Assembly (NCBI GenBank): GCA_037957365.1
Contig: JARHVA010005354.1
Location: 559,001-623,000 of the forward strand
DNA from: Torreya grandis
Taxonomy: Eukaryota > Streptophyta > Pinopsida > Cupressales > Taxaceae
Length of the DNA: 64,000 bases
Direction: 5' to 3'
Positions 1-10,795 of the stretch are shown here, one piece after another (the first letter of the stretch is position 1; every line of letters begins with the position of its first letter). The position numbers and the translations under genes are program-made. The notes under the pieces were generated by a model. It was given only the letters and a program-made list of their open reading frames with translations. It was not told the DNA's origin and made no database searches.

Positions 1-2250
1 CTCATATGCTTAAAGGTTGAGAGATATGAGTGAATAATAAGACTTAGATGAAGATAGGCCCATTGTCAAGGTGATGAATAAATAATGAGCATTCATTCCT
101 CCATAAGTGAAAACTGGGTAAAGATCTCTTAGGGAAAGACCCTAGTAAAGGTCTCAATGCTTAGTTTATTTCCAGAAGAGAGTCCTTAATGAGTGAAAGA
201 TAAGGGTGATGAGAAAGAAATTCTAGTCTCTAGTGATCTTATTTCTTTTTAAGATTTTGTGAAAGTTGGGTTGAGGTGACCACTCAAGTTTAGGCTCCTC
301 ATGAAAAGGAAATGATCTCATCAGACATAGAGACATTTGTTAAGAATGTCATCACCTAACCACCAAGCTAGGATAATCAAGGTGAAGTTGAGGGAAATAA
401 TAAAATTGATAAAGTTAAACAAAGGAATAAGTATGATGAGAAAGTTGAGGTGGAGCCAAAGTAGAATATTCAAGTCACCATTGATCCTAAAGTGGTGGTT
501 AAAAAATAAGGTCCACAAGTAGCTCCAAAAGTATCACTAGTTGTCCCTTCCTCTCAAAAGGTGTCAAGTTCAACACTAGAGGAGAAGGAAAGTATAGAAG
601 GGTGTGGGGGATCAAATATAAAAATGGGTATGCCACCCATATAGAGATAAATCAAGAATTAAACCAATCTAATAAAAGTGCTAAGTAAATTACTTAAGGT
701 AATGTTGCCTTTAATGAAATACCTCAAGATCTCCTTCCTCATATCAAAATTCATGACCCAATATATAATAAAGTTCCAGAGGCCATGATTGGTGGATAGT
801 TACCTAAAGGAAACAAGTAACCCACCATAGCCTCATCTCTACTTGAGGCTTAGATGAATAAATAAGGTGAAGTGGTTATAAAACCTTTAAGTCAGTCTAT
901 GGCACAAGGGAGATCTATTGACAAATTACTTAAGAAGTCTCACCAATTTGGGTTAAATTTTGAATTTTTAGAGTAAATAGAGCCACATCTTGAAGGAGGA
1001 CCCAAATTGAAAGAAAAAGGTGGTAAGGAGTTGGACATTTACAAAGAAATTTAATAGTTTGTGTTGAGTCCACAACCCATTCTTGTGGTACTTCCTACAC
1101 CAGGTAATCTAATGACACCACCTTACACTATCTCAAGACCTGCATCAATGTCCACTACATCGATGGGATTTCAAACCAAACCCCTTCTCTAGGTTGAGGA
1201 GAAATTCAAAGAAAAGAGGGACATCAAGAGAAAAATTAGGGAGATTGATGTGGTAAAAATCACTTAGGTGTGTAAGGCTAACCCTGTTAAGAAGGCCAAG
1301 ACATACTCCAAGACTACATTCACTATTATAGGAGAAATAAATGTAGAGATAACTATTCTCCCATAAGGTAATTTAAAGAAAGACATTCCCCTTGAGAGTT
1401 ACACTATTTATAGATATGATATAGGGGAGCCATCAAGGAATGAATTAAAACACAACTCATAAGTTTTTGTGAACATGGTGGCTCACTAAATGGACAAGGA
1501 CAAAACTACCATGGAGGAGTTAAAGGCATAAAATCAAGTTATGATCTAGTACATGCAAAAGATATTGAGTGAGCCTAAAGTAATAACTCCAACTACTAGT
1601 ATTTATCTAGATCATCTTCTCTTCTCATTAGAGTCATTTAATTTCAACCAAATTGATAACTTGAAATATAGAGGAAGGGCAACAAAAAAATGGAAAAAAT
1701 ATATGTGCACCAGGGTCAAAGAAGTATTCCACTCAACATTGAAATACTTGAACAATATAGTGGATAATAAGAGGGAGTGTGATGCCCAAATTTTTATCTA
1801 TGAGGCATACATTAAGCATTGGGAAGAATTCTAGTAGAAAATGGATGAAGTTTGTAAAATGGGCACAAATACTTTGATAGCTGAGAATATCATTACTCTA
1901 AATGATCACAGGAGGCCCATAGAATGTTAATTGGCAATCAAGCATCAATTAGCGATACTCAAAGATGGAATCTTCAATTTGAAATGAAAAGAGTAGTCCT
2001 TCAAGACTATAGTATGATAGATAGATGATATACTTAGGAAGATGGTAAGCCTTGATGGTACAAGTGATTTTAAGGAAGAAACAATATGTATAGATCTAAA
2101 AAGCCTCATTAATGCACCACAAGAGTCCTTTGATGTTGAAAAAACAAAGCAGTTGGTGTTAATTGAGAAGTCTTGTCACTAACTTAAGGAGCTCATCAGA
2201 TGAAATCAAATCATGATTTAGAATATTGCCACCTAGAATGAAGAATATTG
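1..2250 (+). pseudogene. Decayed LTR-borne coding region, second half (left copy)
   Basis: This is the left-LTR copy of the coding-like region at 13,334-17,640. The best open piece is 1553-1834 (93 codons, with a central stretch reading LDHLLFSLESF), and the same frame can be followed to about 2180 through stops. Around 350-600 a Lys/Glu/Gln-rich linker reads in the same frame as in the right copy, for example DNQGEVEG and EEKESIE. Most in-frame stops are TAA or TAG where the other copy or context suggests Gln. It has no recognisable domain. Its C-terminal part is charged and helical-looking. Function unknown. Confidence 0.5.
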
Positions 2251-2310
2251 AGTAAAATTAAAATGTCAAGTAGGCCCAGACCGAGTAATATTAATCCTAT
2301 GCTAGAAGGA

Positions 2311-2318
2311 TATAAAAG
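2311..2318 (+). promoter_or_regulatory. TATA box candidate in element A left LTR
   Basis: TATAAAAG follows the end of the LTR-borne coding region and is conserved in the right LTR at 17,684-17,691. If it is the LTR promoter, the coding region upstream lies in U3. Confidence 0.5.
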
Positions 2319-3955
2319 GTATATGAACAAGTTTTTTAAAGATTATATCATGCAAATTGACTCTGGAGTATAACTAGATATTTTATTTTTTTGAGCTGGC
2401 ACCATTTCTCTCTTATCTTCCTTCCCTTCTTGTTTCTTCTCATTTCCCATTAGGAAACTATTGTACTTGGCCTATTACTAGCACATACTTTTTAGTTAGT
2501 TTTTATATAATCATGTGGAAAGGAAATAGATGTTTTTGTCTATTGTGCAAGTGGACAAAGGTTATGCTTTATCCCTTGTGAGATATTCCTCCACAAAGAT
2601 ACCTAGAAAATATTATGCCAAGGTGGAGGATCAATCTTGAAATCATCATAGGAGCATGAGTATATCTGAAGAATCATGTTTGCTACAAGGTCTAACAGAT
2701 TCTAGGCCCATGAAATAATTTTCTAGCTAGAGCATCTTTAAGAATATGCTAGGCTTAACTCAATTGTATAAGTAAAGGGGTATGTTCCTTTACAATGACC
2801 AATTAAATTTTTGATTCAAGAGCTATAACCTCAAATAATTCTATCTATTTAATATTTATGGTACCAAATTGATTCATTCTATAAAATCATTGGAAAGATT
2901 TGAGAGCATTAGATATGTCTCCCTTGTCACTGAATTGTCTAGCATAGTGTTAGGCTATATGTTATTCATAACACATTGTATTTAATTTCCATTAAATTGA
3001 CTAATGAAATATATTCATGGTTCATTCTCTTACTATTGTTGAAGTACAATGCTCTATTTTACATGCTTAGTAGATTGGTTGTCTAGTGTATTCATCTTTA
3101 TGGTAGTCATTTAGAGATTATGTCTAGGTTATAAAATCCTTTCTACTTTGAGATTTAGGAACATGGTGTTGATAGCCTTTTTAAGGGTAGCCTCAAGCTC
3201 AAAAATTCAATTGAAAGTGGTTATTGATGGATATAATTTGTGCATGATTTCATTTCATTTGTTTTTGATCTATAATGCATTTGTTGGTGATGATGATCTA
3301 GCAGTTTAGTAAATTTATTTGTACTCATTTATTAACACCCCATTTTCTTTTCTATTAATTGATAAATCTTGTCCTACCTTGTCTTACCCTACATAGAATA
3401 TTCCCCTTTCATATCTAAAATGTTATTTATTTGTAGATGCATAAACATTGTATTCCTAGCATGTGTCTATTTTTTTATGCATTAAAGGTCAATATTACAA
3501 TCTCTTTTTCAACCTCTTTATTATTAAATATTCTTTATAATGAAAGTTACAATCACATTCATATCTATATTTAATAACTTGTGTCTAACTTAGAATAGTT
3601 GTTCATCCCTTGTGACAACCCTTTCTAGGTGGAGTGAGAAATCTTGGTTGTGTTCTAGTTAGATTTTTATTCCCATGTGCCCATTATACCCATGGAGTTT
3701 GAATTTTAAAATATTTATATGCGAACAAGCTACTCTATAGGTACTCTCACCTTGGTTTAGTTAGAGCCAAAATTAGCATGGAGATAACCATATCCTTTGT
3801 AGGTGCCTCTTAGTCATTTTCTCTAGTCTAGTCCATTATTAATGCCAAACCCTTCCCCAACTATAATGACATTCTAGCAGGTTTCTCATCATTGTTTTTC
3901 ATTTACTTCAAGTGTGCAAGGCCAAATTAAAGATGTGTACAAATGGGAACCAACA

Positions 3956-3983
3956 TATTTTTAGTGCCATTTCTAGGGACTAA
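3956..3983 (+). other. Primer-binding site candidate 1, element A
   Basis: It follows CCAACA, where homology between the two LTR copies ends. TAGTGCCATTTCTAGGGA matches element C's primer site (TGGTGACTCTGCTAGGGA) at 13 of 18 positions by eye. Confidence 0.45.
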
Positions 3984-4108
3984 ATTGAAGTCCTAGTCAC
4001 TTGTGTTGCTAGGGACTCTTTTAGAGGGTCATGAGCATTTCATTTTATTAAGTTATTTTTTATTACTACGTTGATCTAAATATCTTTTATGCATCAACAT
4101 CACCAATA

Positions 4109-4138
4109 GTTTTTTGGCACCATGAATCTGATAGGGAT
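4109..4138 (+). other. Primer-binding site candidate 2, element A
   Basis: CCAATA followed by GTTTTTTGG closely resembles the LTR/primer-site junction of element C (CCAACA then GTTTTTGG), and CTGATAGGGAT follows. If this is the true site, the LTR ends near 4108 and the right LTR lacks its last 150 bp or so. Confidence 0.45.
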
Positions 4139-4689
4139 GTTCACCCCTAAGGCTGTAAGAAGTTTTACAATGTTCTTGGTATTATCTATAGTATTTGAAA
4201 ATTTTCATTCTATCAGTTATTGTTAGAAGTTTTGTTTATTCTAGTCTAGAAGTTTTTTGCTTATAGTGGTGACTCCATTACATTAAAATTTTAAAGATCA
4301 TTGATTTTTATATGTAATATTCTCTATTTTAAAGAGTTTTAATTTAGATCTACAAATCTGGAGGGTATTAGGTTTAAAGTTAAAAGGTCCATCCAAAAGG
4401 AGACAAGTGTGGAAGCCTATTGTATGCCAAAACTCAAGAAATCAAGTAAGACCTAAATAGTTTATCCCCCATTTTATTTACCACCTTTCTCAAATATCCC
4501 TCTAATTGAAGTATATTAAAGCACTTTTGAAAAATTTGATCTCCTTACAAGTTAAGTTCCTTCTCCACGAAAAAGTTTTTCTCCTCCTACAAGTCTATTA
4601 AGGAATCAATCTATTTATCCTCCTTCAAGTCCTCCTCATAGTATTCATTCATAGTTTTCCATTAGTTCATATTCATCTTTAGATTCAGA

Positions 4690-5960
4690 GATGTAAGATC
4701 ATGATTTGAGGAGGAGGAGGAGGTTTAATGCAAATAGTGATAATGATGGAGAAGAAGATCAAGGTTTGGGTAATAGGCATGGGTCATTTGTGATCCCAAG
4801 ATTAAGACCTATCAACTTTAATGGTATGCCTAGTTTCCTTAATGAAGTTCCCATTAAATCTAGAAATATATTTCCTAAATTTCAAGGGAACAATGCCGTG
4901 TCTAGAGAACAATATTTAAAAACTTTCTTAGCTATTATTGAAGACTATGAAATTGATCTAGAAGATGTGTGCATAAATTTCTTTATGAACAAACTAGAAT
5001 AAGAGGCCTACGAGTGGTTTAAATCCCTCCCTAATTGATCCATAGACACATGATAAGCCATGATTGATGCATTTAATATGTAATTTGGTGATAACATTGA
5101 TCTCAGATTCTTACTTGCCAAATGTGAAAACCTCAAGAAAAATCCTAATGAGTGTGTTAAGGATTTTAATTCTAGATTCAGTAAGGTATTGAGAAGGCTA
5201 CCATAAGACATAAGACCTATTGGTTTTGATTCTTTGATCAAATACTATGATGCATTTGATAAGAAGGCAAACTATTATCTTAGAGACAAAGCTTCCACAA
5301 ATTTGACGATGGCCTTTAATTTGGTTATCCAAATGGATAATAATATCAAAGTTATATGTAAGCCTTTGAACAAGAGCTCTGATGTCAAATGGGTGGATCC
5401 AAAAAAACATCAAGCTTCCCACAAGAATGTATATCTAGAGGAAATTATGAAAACTCTAGCTACTACTATGAAATAAATCTCTAACAAGTTGGCCAAAGTA
5501 GAAAAGGGGTTGTCTCAGGGATCTTCTAACCATGATGATAGGAGGGATCACAAGAGAGATGAAAGAAATCATCCCAAGGATCAGGGTCAAGGTCAACTAG
5601 CTTTCCAAGGTAGGAATAATGACAAATGAAAAGGGCTTACAAGGGATGACAAGTATGAGAGAAACCAAAACTAAGGAAGTTGAAGGGAAGTACCAGATCC
5701 TTTAGCTACAAAGATCAATGTAATCAAGTTTGATATCAACTGGTGTGACAAGTGTTTCCTTCCTCATCCTCCATGTAATAAAACTGATAGTGATGGTCAA
5801 GGTGTATAAGGATTTGAATATTCATCTGGTGAAGATGACATCTATATTGTTGAATTTCAAGAGATGGAAAGTCACATCTTCCAAGAGGAAGCAATGAGTG
5901 TTTTAGTTATTCCTAATTGTGGAGACACTATAATTTATGAATGTTTTAATTTATAAATTA
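4690..5960 (+). pseudogene. gag: Element A gag remnant
   Basis: The open piece 4706-5002 starts with an Arg run and contains the capsid-type segment FPKFQGNNAVSREQYLKTFL. It continues past a stop into EAYEWFKSLPN, a gag capsid signature. The frame then runs through 5234-5476 (KASTNLTMAFNLVIQMDNNI). A zinc-knuckle-like C-x2-C-x3-H-x2-C (CDKCFLPHPPC) lies at about 5745. The product would be the structural protein that packages the element RNA. The stops at about 5038 (TGA) and 5053-5058 (TGA TAA) fit decayed Trp and Gln codons. A diverged charged linker of about 500 bp separates it from the protease. Not translatable as a whole. Confidence 0.75.
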
Positions 5961-6499
5961 GTAAACTATATGTGATGGTTGCCTCTATATACACAACACT
6001 GGTGAGAACTACTACTGGTCAAGCCTTCTAGAGATCATTTGAAAAGGTAAGGGTCCCAACCCCAAACCTCATCTAAGAGATAAATATGATGTTCATGATT
6101 TTGAGTTTTTGAGATTAATGATGAAAGATAAATATGGAGATTCACCTCCATATGATTCACATTGCAATTTCCTAACAGAAGTAGTATAATTTGAGAAGTA
6201 AAGATCAAAATGATCCTATGAAGGATAAAGACTCTATGGACCCTAAAGCAATGACAAAAGAGAAAGAAACCAAATGGAGTAAGGAGGTCTTGAATTCCAC
6301 CAAGCCTAGTTCTACACCTTATAATGCTAAGCTAAAAGGTACCCAGGCCAAGAATAAAACTCATCTATTAAATAGTATTCCAAAGAAAGATGAACCCAGA
6401 TTGCCTCCCTTAAAAAGTGAAGATAAATATGCTAGTTCTCCTACTTATTTTCCCTTGACTCTTGAGGGGTGTATCCTAAATTAAAGTGTCACTAATATA

Positions 6500-7230
6500 A
6501 TTTTTAACACTCCTTTGATTAAATACAATATCTAGGACATGGCCCATCATGTATTGAGTCAAATGAAGGTCACATTACCCTTTGTGGAATTGCTTAGAAT
6601 TCTAGAGCATATGATAAAATCTTTTGAATATTTGGGATTCACTAAGAAAATTACTACGAATGAGATTGTTAAAGCTAAGCCTTCTCCCACTTCCCCTATG
6701 GAAAGTGAGAACACCTCAAAATCTCCTGAACATCACTTAGAGGTGTATTTAGGAACAACATTGGTAGAGAGTTAGATGGATTTTGACCCATTCTATACTG
6801 CCCTATTTGATTAATGGTTTAATTATCCATAATTACATGTTTGACTCTAGTCTATCTTGTAACATTATGCCATTGGCTATGCTGAATGAATTGTGTATAA
6901 GAATAATTATAGCATATGGATAATGAATCACCATGGATTATAAATAAGTACCTACTATTAATTTGGTTAAAGGACTAGTGGTACAACTTACACATTAACC
7001 CAGTAAATTACTAAGTATGGATGTTGTTATTGTCGACTATCTACTGAAATGGGGTATGTTGTTGTCTAGAAAATGTGCTACTAGTATTGGGGGTAGTGTT
7101 CAAATGGACCTATCCTATGCCACTATACCTCTAGAAGGAAAGATGGTTCACCTAAATTTGGAGCCACAAATGCTTCATGTGCTAAAAGATCTTAAATATC
7201 AGTTGAATTAAGTGTTAGATGTAGATATGG
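6500..7230 (+). pseudogene. pol: Element A aspartic protease remnant
   Basis: Around 6815-6900 the frame reads SLLINGLIIHNYMFDSSLSC followed by NIMPLAML. This is the retropepsin core, with the catalytic D-S-G/T turn changed to D-S-S. The open piece 7017-7211 gives the C-terminal part (VVIVDYLLKWGMLLSRKCAT, then GGSVQMDLSYATIP), typical of Tat/Athila-type proteases. The segment 6539-6775 in front, with HHVLSQMKVTLPFVELLRIL, is the usual gag-protease linker. The protease would have matured Gag-Pol. It is inactive now because of the altered active site and the stops. Confidence 0.75.
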
Positions 7231-7299
7231 TTATACGGAATTTTTTGGGGAGTGTTGAGTACTAGGAATTACCTCCTAAATTTGGTATCATGGATGAAT

Positions 7300-7690
7300 A
7301 CTCCATCTGGACTATGATTTTTTATGGAACATGTTCTAACATTAGAAATAGATAAATGATTGTCTTCTATGCCCTCACTAGCCAAGCTTACAAATACTCC
7401 TTTCAATTATCCTTTAGGTGCACAAATAATATTACAGAGTATGAAGCACTCCTAATTGGCCTTTGGATTACCCATGAATATGGACTCAAGAAGTTACTAG
7501 TCAAGGGCAATTCAGAATTAGTGGAGAAGTAGGTCTAAGCTATTTACACCATAAAAGAGAAGAGACTAAAGCATTACCAAAACACTATATGGGATTGCTT
7601 GGAATGGTTTGACACTTTCAACATCAAATATCATGGTCAAGATTTTATTTAGGTGGTAGATATACTTACAAAGAGGGATAAAAATTTTAA
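7300..7690 (+). pseudogene. pol: Element A extra RNase H (aRH-type), located before RT
   Basis: The frame reads YSFQLSFRCTNNITEYEALL, then IGLWITHEYGLKKLLVKGNS and ELVEK, and further on RLKHYQNTIWD. This is the archaeal/plant-type RNase H found in Tat-lineage gypsy elements. The N-terminal FDGS motif is degraded (about 7320). It lies between protease and RT, whereas in element D the same domain follows the normal RNase H. A normal RH also exists at about 9,000-9,500, so this is a second copy. Two stops interrupt the domain. Confidence 0.75.
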
Positions 7691-8209
7691 AGTTGAAAAT
7701 AAAAATCCCTCTTATGAATATGAGGTATAGGTGTTAGTAAGGCCTTCTCTCCTAGACAACATTGGTCATTGGTAAGTCTTTGATGATGTTGACTAATTAA
7801 AAAGGTTTATGTGTTGTACATATGAGTTCAAAAGAACCATTATAGATCTAGAATCCATGGTATATGTATGTGATGGAAAATAAACCTTTTATGGAAAATA
7901 AGTTATCTAATTGAAGACTAATACTATCCCTAGAGCATTGGTTAGTCTTAAATCATCCTTTGATAGAGCTAACAGAATTAAATCTAGAGATATTTTTATA
8001 TCATAGGATATAACTAAGATTAACATCAAGACTAAGGACAATCCAAAGAAATTCTAGCTTGGCACTCACATAAGTAAGAAAGAGAAAGAAGCATTTATCA
8101 AGATCTTCGTTAAGTACTAGGACTGCTTAGCATGGTCATATTCCAAGATAAAAGCCTATAGTGAGGAATTATTCTAGCATGTTATCTGCCTTAAGCCTAG
8201 TACAAAACC

Positions 8210-8925
8210 ATTTTGAAAAAAATAGCATCCTATTAATCCCATCTTGGCAACCAAGATGTAAGAGGAATTGAAGAAATTAAGGGATGGTGGGATCATTCAA
8301 CCCATCAGGTATTCATCATGGGTAGCTAATCTAGTCTTTATATGAAATAAAAATGGAGACATCTAACTCTATGTTGATTTTTGGAATTTAAACAAGGCTT
8401 CACTAAAAGATAACTATCCATTGCCTAATATGGACAAAATGATTCAAGATGTTACTAGTTCTAAGCTATTGTCAACTCTGGATGGATTTTTTGGCTACAA
8501 CCAAGTAGTAGTAAAGAAGTCTGAAAGGTCTAAGATTACTTTCACTACCCCATGGACACCTATGTGTACATAAGAATGATTTTTGGCTTAATTAATGTAG
8601 GTGCCACTTTTTAGAGAGAAATGGACATAGCCTTTGTTAGGTTAATCAATCAATACATTATGGTATATCAAGATGACATTATAGTATACTCCAAGAAAAG
8701 GGATGACCACTTAGGTCACTTAGAGTAGATGCTCATTACATGTAGGGAGTTCAAAATTTACCTCAATCTTAGGAAGTTCTACTTTGGAGTATAGAAGGCA
8801 AAACTACTTGGACACATTGTGTCTAAACAAGGTGTGATGATAGACCTTGAGAGGGTAGAGGCCATTGAAAAAGTACCCATTCTATAGATGAAGAAAGGTA
8901 TTCAATATTTATTTGTCTAGATTAA
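8210..8925 (+). pseudogene. pol: Element A reverse transcriptase remnant
   Basis: RT motifs appear in order: EELKKLRDGGIIQPI and SSWVANLV (fingers), LYVDFWNLNKASLKDNYPLP, LSTLDGFFGYNQV, FTTPW, then FGLINVGATF, and the catalytic YxDD as VYQDDIIVYSKK near 8670. KLLGHIVSKQGV closes the thumb region. The catalytic box is kept, but stops at about 8345, 8365, 8569 and 8611 and a frameshift near 8560 destroy the frame. RT would copy the element RNA into DNA. Confidence 0.85.
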
Positions 8926-8989
8926 ATTTGTTAGAAGGTTTATTTCTAATTTTTAAGAGATAAATCTACCCATTACTTCAAATTTTAAA

Positions 8990-9500
8990 AAAGATCAAAC
9001 TATAAGGTTGGAGGAAAAGGATACCAAATCTTTCTAGGACATCAAGGTAGCTTTGAAAACTGCCCTAGTGCTTGCCAATCCTAACTATAGAAAATATTTC
9101 CAAATCTTTTTGTTTGCATCTAAACATACTATTACTATAGTTTTGTTACAAAAGAATGATGAAGGTCATGAGAAGCCAATTGAATTTTTTAGTAAAGCAT
9201 TATAGGGATCTGAGCCAAACTATACCATAATAGAAAATAAGCCTTTGCTCTCTTTTAGGTTGTCAAATAGTTTAGATCCTATATTTTGAGTTCAAAGATT
9301 ATGGCTATGTTCCTCACACTATGGTAGAGGACATATTAACTCAGAATGAAACTACCGATAAAAGATGTCAATGGGTCAATAAGATTCAAGAATATGATCT
9401 GGAAATACAAACTACTAAGTTGGTCAGAGGCATGGGTCTCACCAAGCTAATGACTGAAGCCAACTTCTAGGCTATAGAGGTTAATAAAGTAGAAGGGGTT
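8990..9500 (+). pseudogene. pol: Element A RNase H (standard gypsy RH) remnant
   Basis: After RT the frame reads FLFASKHTITIVLLQKNDEG and HEKPIEFFSKAL, then YTIIENKPL, the gypsy RNase H core. A frameshift near 9250 leads to RCQWVNKIQEYDLEIQT and KLVRGMGLTKLM, the C-terminal part. It removes RNA from RNA:DNA hybrids during reverse transcription. Stops remain at about 9204 and elsewhere. Confidence 0.75.
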
Positions 9501-9539
9501 GCTGATAGCACTAAATCCAAGTGCATCTAATCTCTATGG

Positions 9540-10795
9540 TAAAAAGATATAGTCTATTATTTAAAAACTCTAAATGTTCTCCGCACTTAGAAAAAAATCA
9601 AAGGAGGACCTAGAAGTAAATATCCTAGAAGTATCTTCTATTACAAGATGATCTGGCTTGGAAGAACCTAGATGGTGTCTTCTTGAGGTGCTTATTAGAA
9701 AATGAGATTTTTGAATTAGTTACAGAGTTTTATAGTGGTGTTAATGGTGGTTAGTTTGCTCTCAAAGTCACTACACACAAGATTTTGAGGGCCAATAATT
9801 GGTGGCCCACTGTATTCAAAGATGTTACTAATATGGTAAGGAGATGTGAAGAATGCCAATAATTCTCTAGGAAAATGAGAGCATTCAAATCACTTCCCCT
9901 ACAACCAATTTCTATTGAGGGGCCTTTCAGGTAGTGGGAAATGGACTTCATGAGTGAAATATTAGATGCTTCAAGTAATGGTCACAAATGGATCTTAGTG
10001 ACCACTGATTACTTCACAAAATTAGTTGAAGCAATCCCTACCAAAATATCAACCCACTAGGCAGTCATTGATTTCCTTTTAAATAATATGATTTGTTGAT
10101 TTGGAGTGCTAGTTAAAATTATCTATGATATTTCTATGTGACTTAGAGTAAAATAATGAATTGCATTGTGTGAAGTTTATGGGATTGATCTAGCATATGC
10201 CTCTAATCATAATCTATAAGGAAATGGGTAGGCTGAGTCTAGTAACAAGAATCTATTGAAAATTATTAGGACTCTAGATGATAACAAAAGGAAATGTGGT
10301 GAGTAATTAAAGTTTGTTATATGGGATGATAGGTTAACTCCTAAAAGGTCTAATAGAATAAATCCATTTGAGCTTGTTTATGGAGTGTAAGCTATTTTAC
10401 CATTTAATCTACAATTACCTACTTAACAACTTATGCAATAGATAACTAAGGATGAAGGAGAAGTAAACCATTATAGGGAAAGAATCAACAAGATTGTGGA
10501 GCTTGATGAATCTCATAGACAAGCTCACAAAAAGCACTTAAAGTTTAAAGAGAGGCTCAAAAGGATATTTTTATAAAAAGGTCACCCGAGAGTTTTTCAA
10601 ATTGGTGATCTAGTCCTACTCTTGGATATCAAACATGAAGATAAGGGAAAACATGGTAAATTTGATTCCTTATGGATGGGTCCCTACACTATTTATTATC
10701 AAATACAAAACCATACATTTTATCTCAAAGATCTTGATGGATAAATCTTAGAACTACTAGTTAATGACAGACACCTCAAGAACTTTTTGGATTAA
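9540..10795 (+). pseudogene. pol: Element A integrase remnant
   Basis: The zinc-binding domain is visible as the segment ending VRRCEECQ (C-x2-C, about 9845). The catalytic core has the first Asp in WEMDFMSE and continues as VTTDYFTKLVEAIP. The second catalytic region is degraded, and AESSNKNLLKII keeps the expected Glu. The C-terminal domain reads FQIGDLVLLLD, KHGKFDSLWMGPYTI and ends RHLKNFLD before a stop at about 10,795. More than ten in-frame stops are present. Most are TAA or TAG at positions where the family usually has Gln, for example before AESSNK. Confidence 0.85.

Larger units (their letters stand above)
1..3955 (+). repeat. Element A left (5') LTR, partial
   Basis: It aligns along its whole length with 15,382-19,317, for example the blocks starting TGAGCATTCA at about 97 and 15,460. 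The visible part holds the last half of the LTR-borne coding region (1 to about 2250), a TATA box and a non-coding R-U5-like stretch of about 1.6 kb. Detectable homology between copies ends after CCAACA at 3955. A second possible LTR end lies at about 4108, just before a better primer-site junction. Confidence 0.8.

Noticed and set aside
337..522. Short Arg/Lys/Trp-rich open frame, with a twin at 15,719-15,904
   Set aside because: It is out of frame with the Gln/Glu/Lys-rich reading that continues on both sides in both LTR copies, so it is a shadow of that frame.
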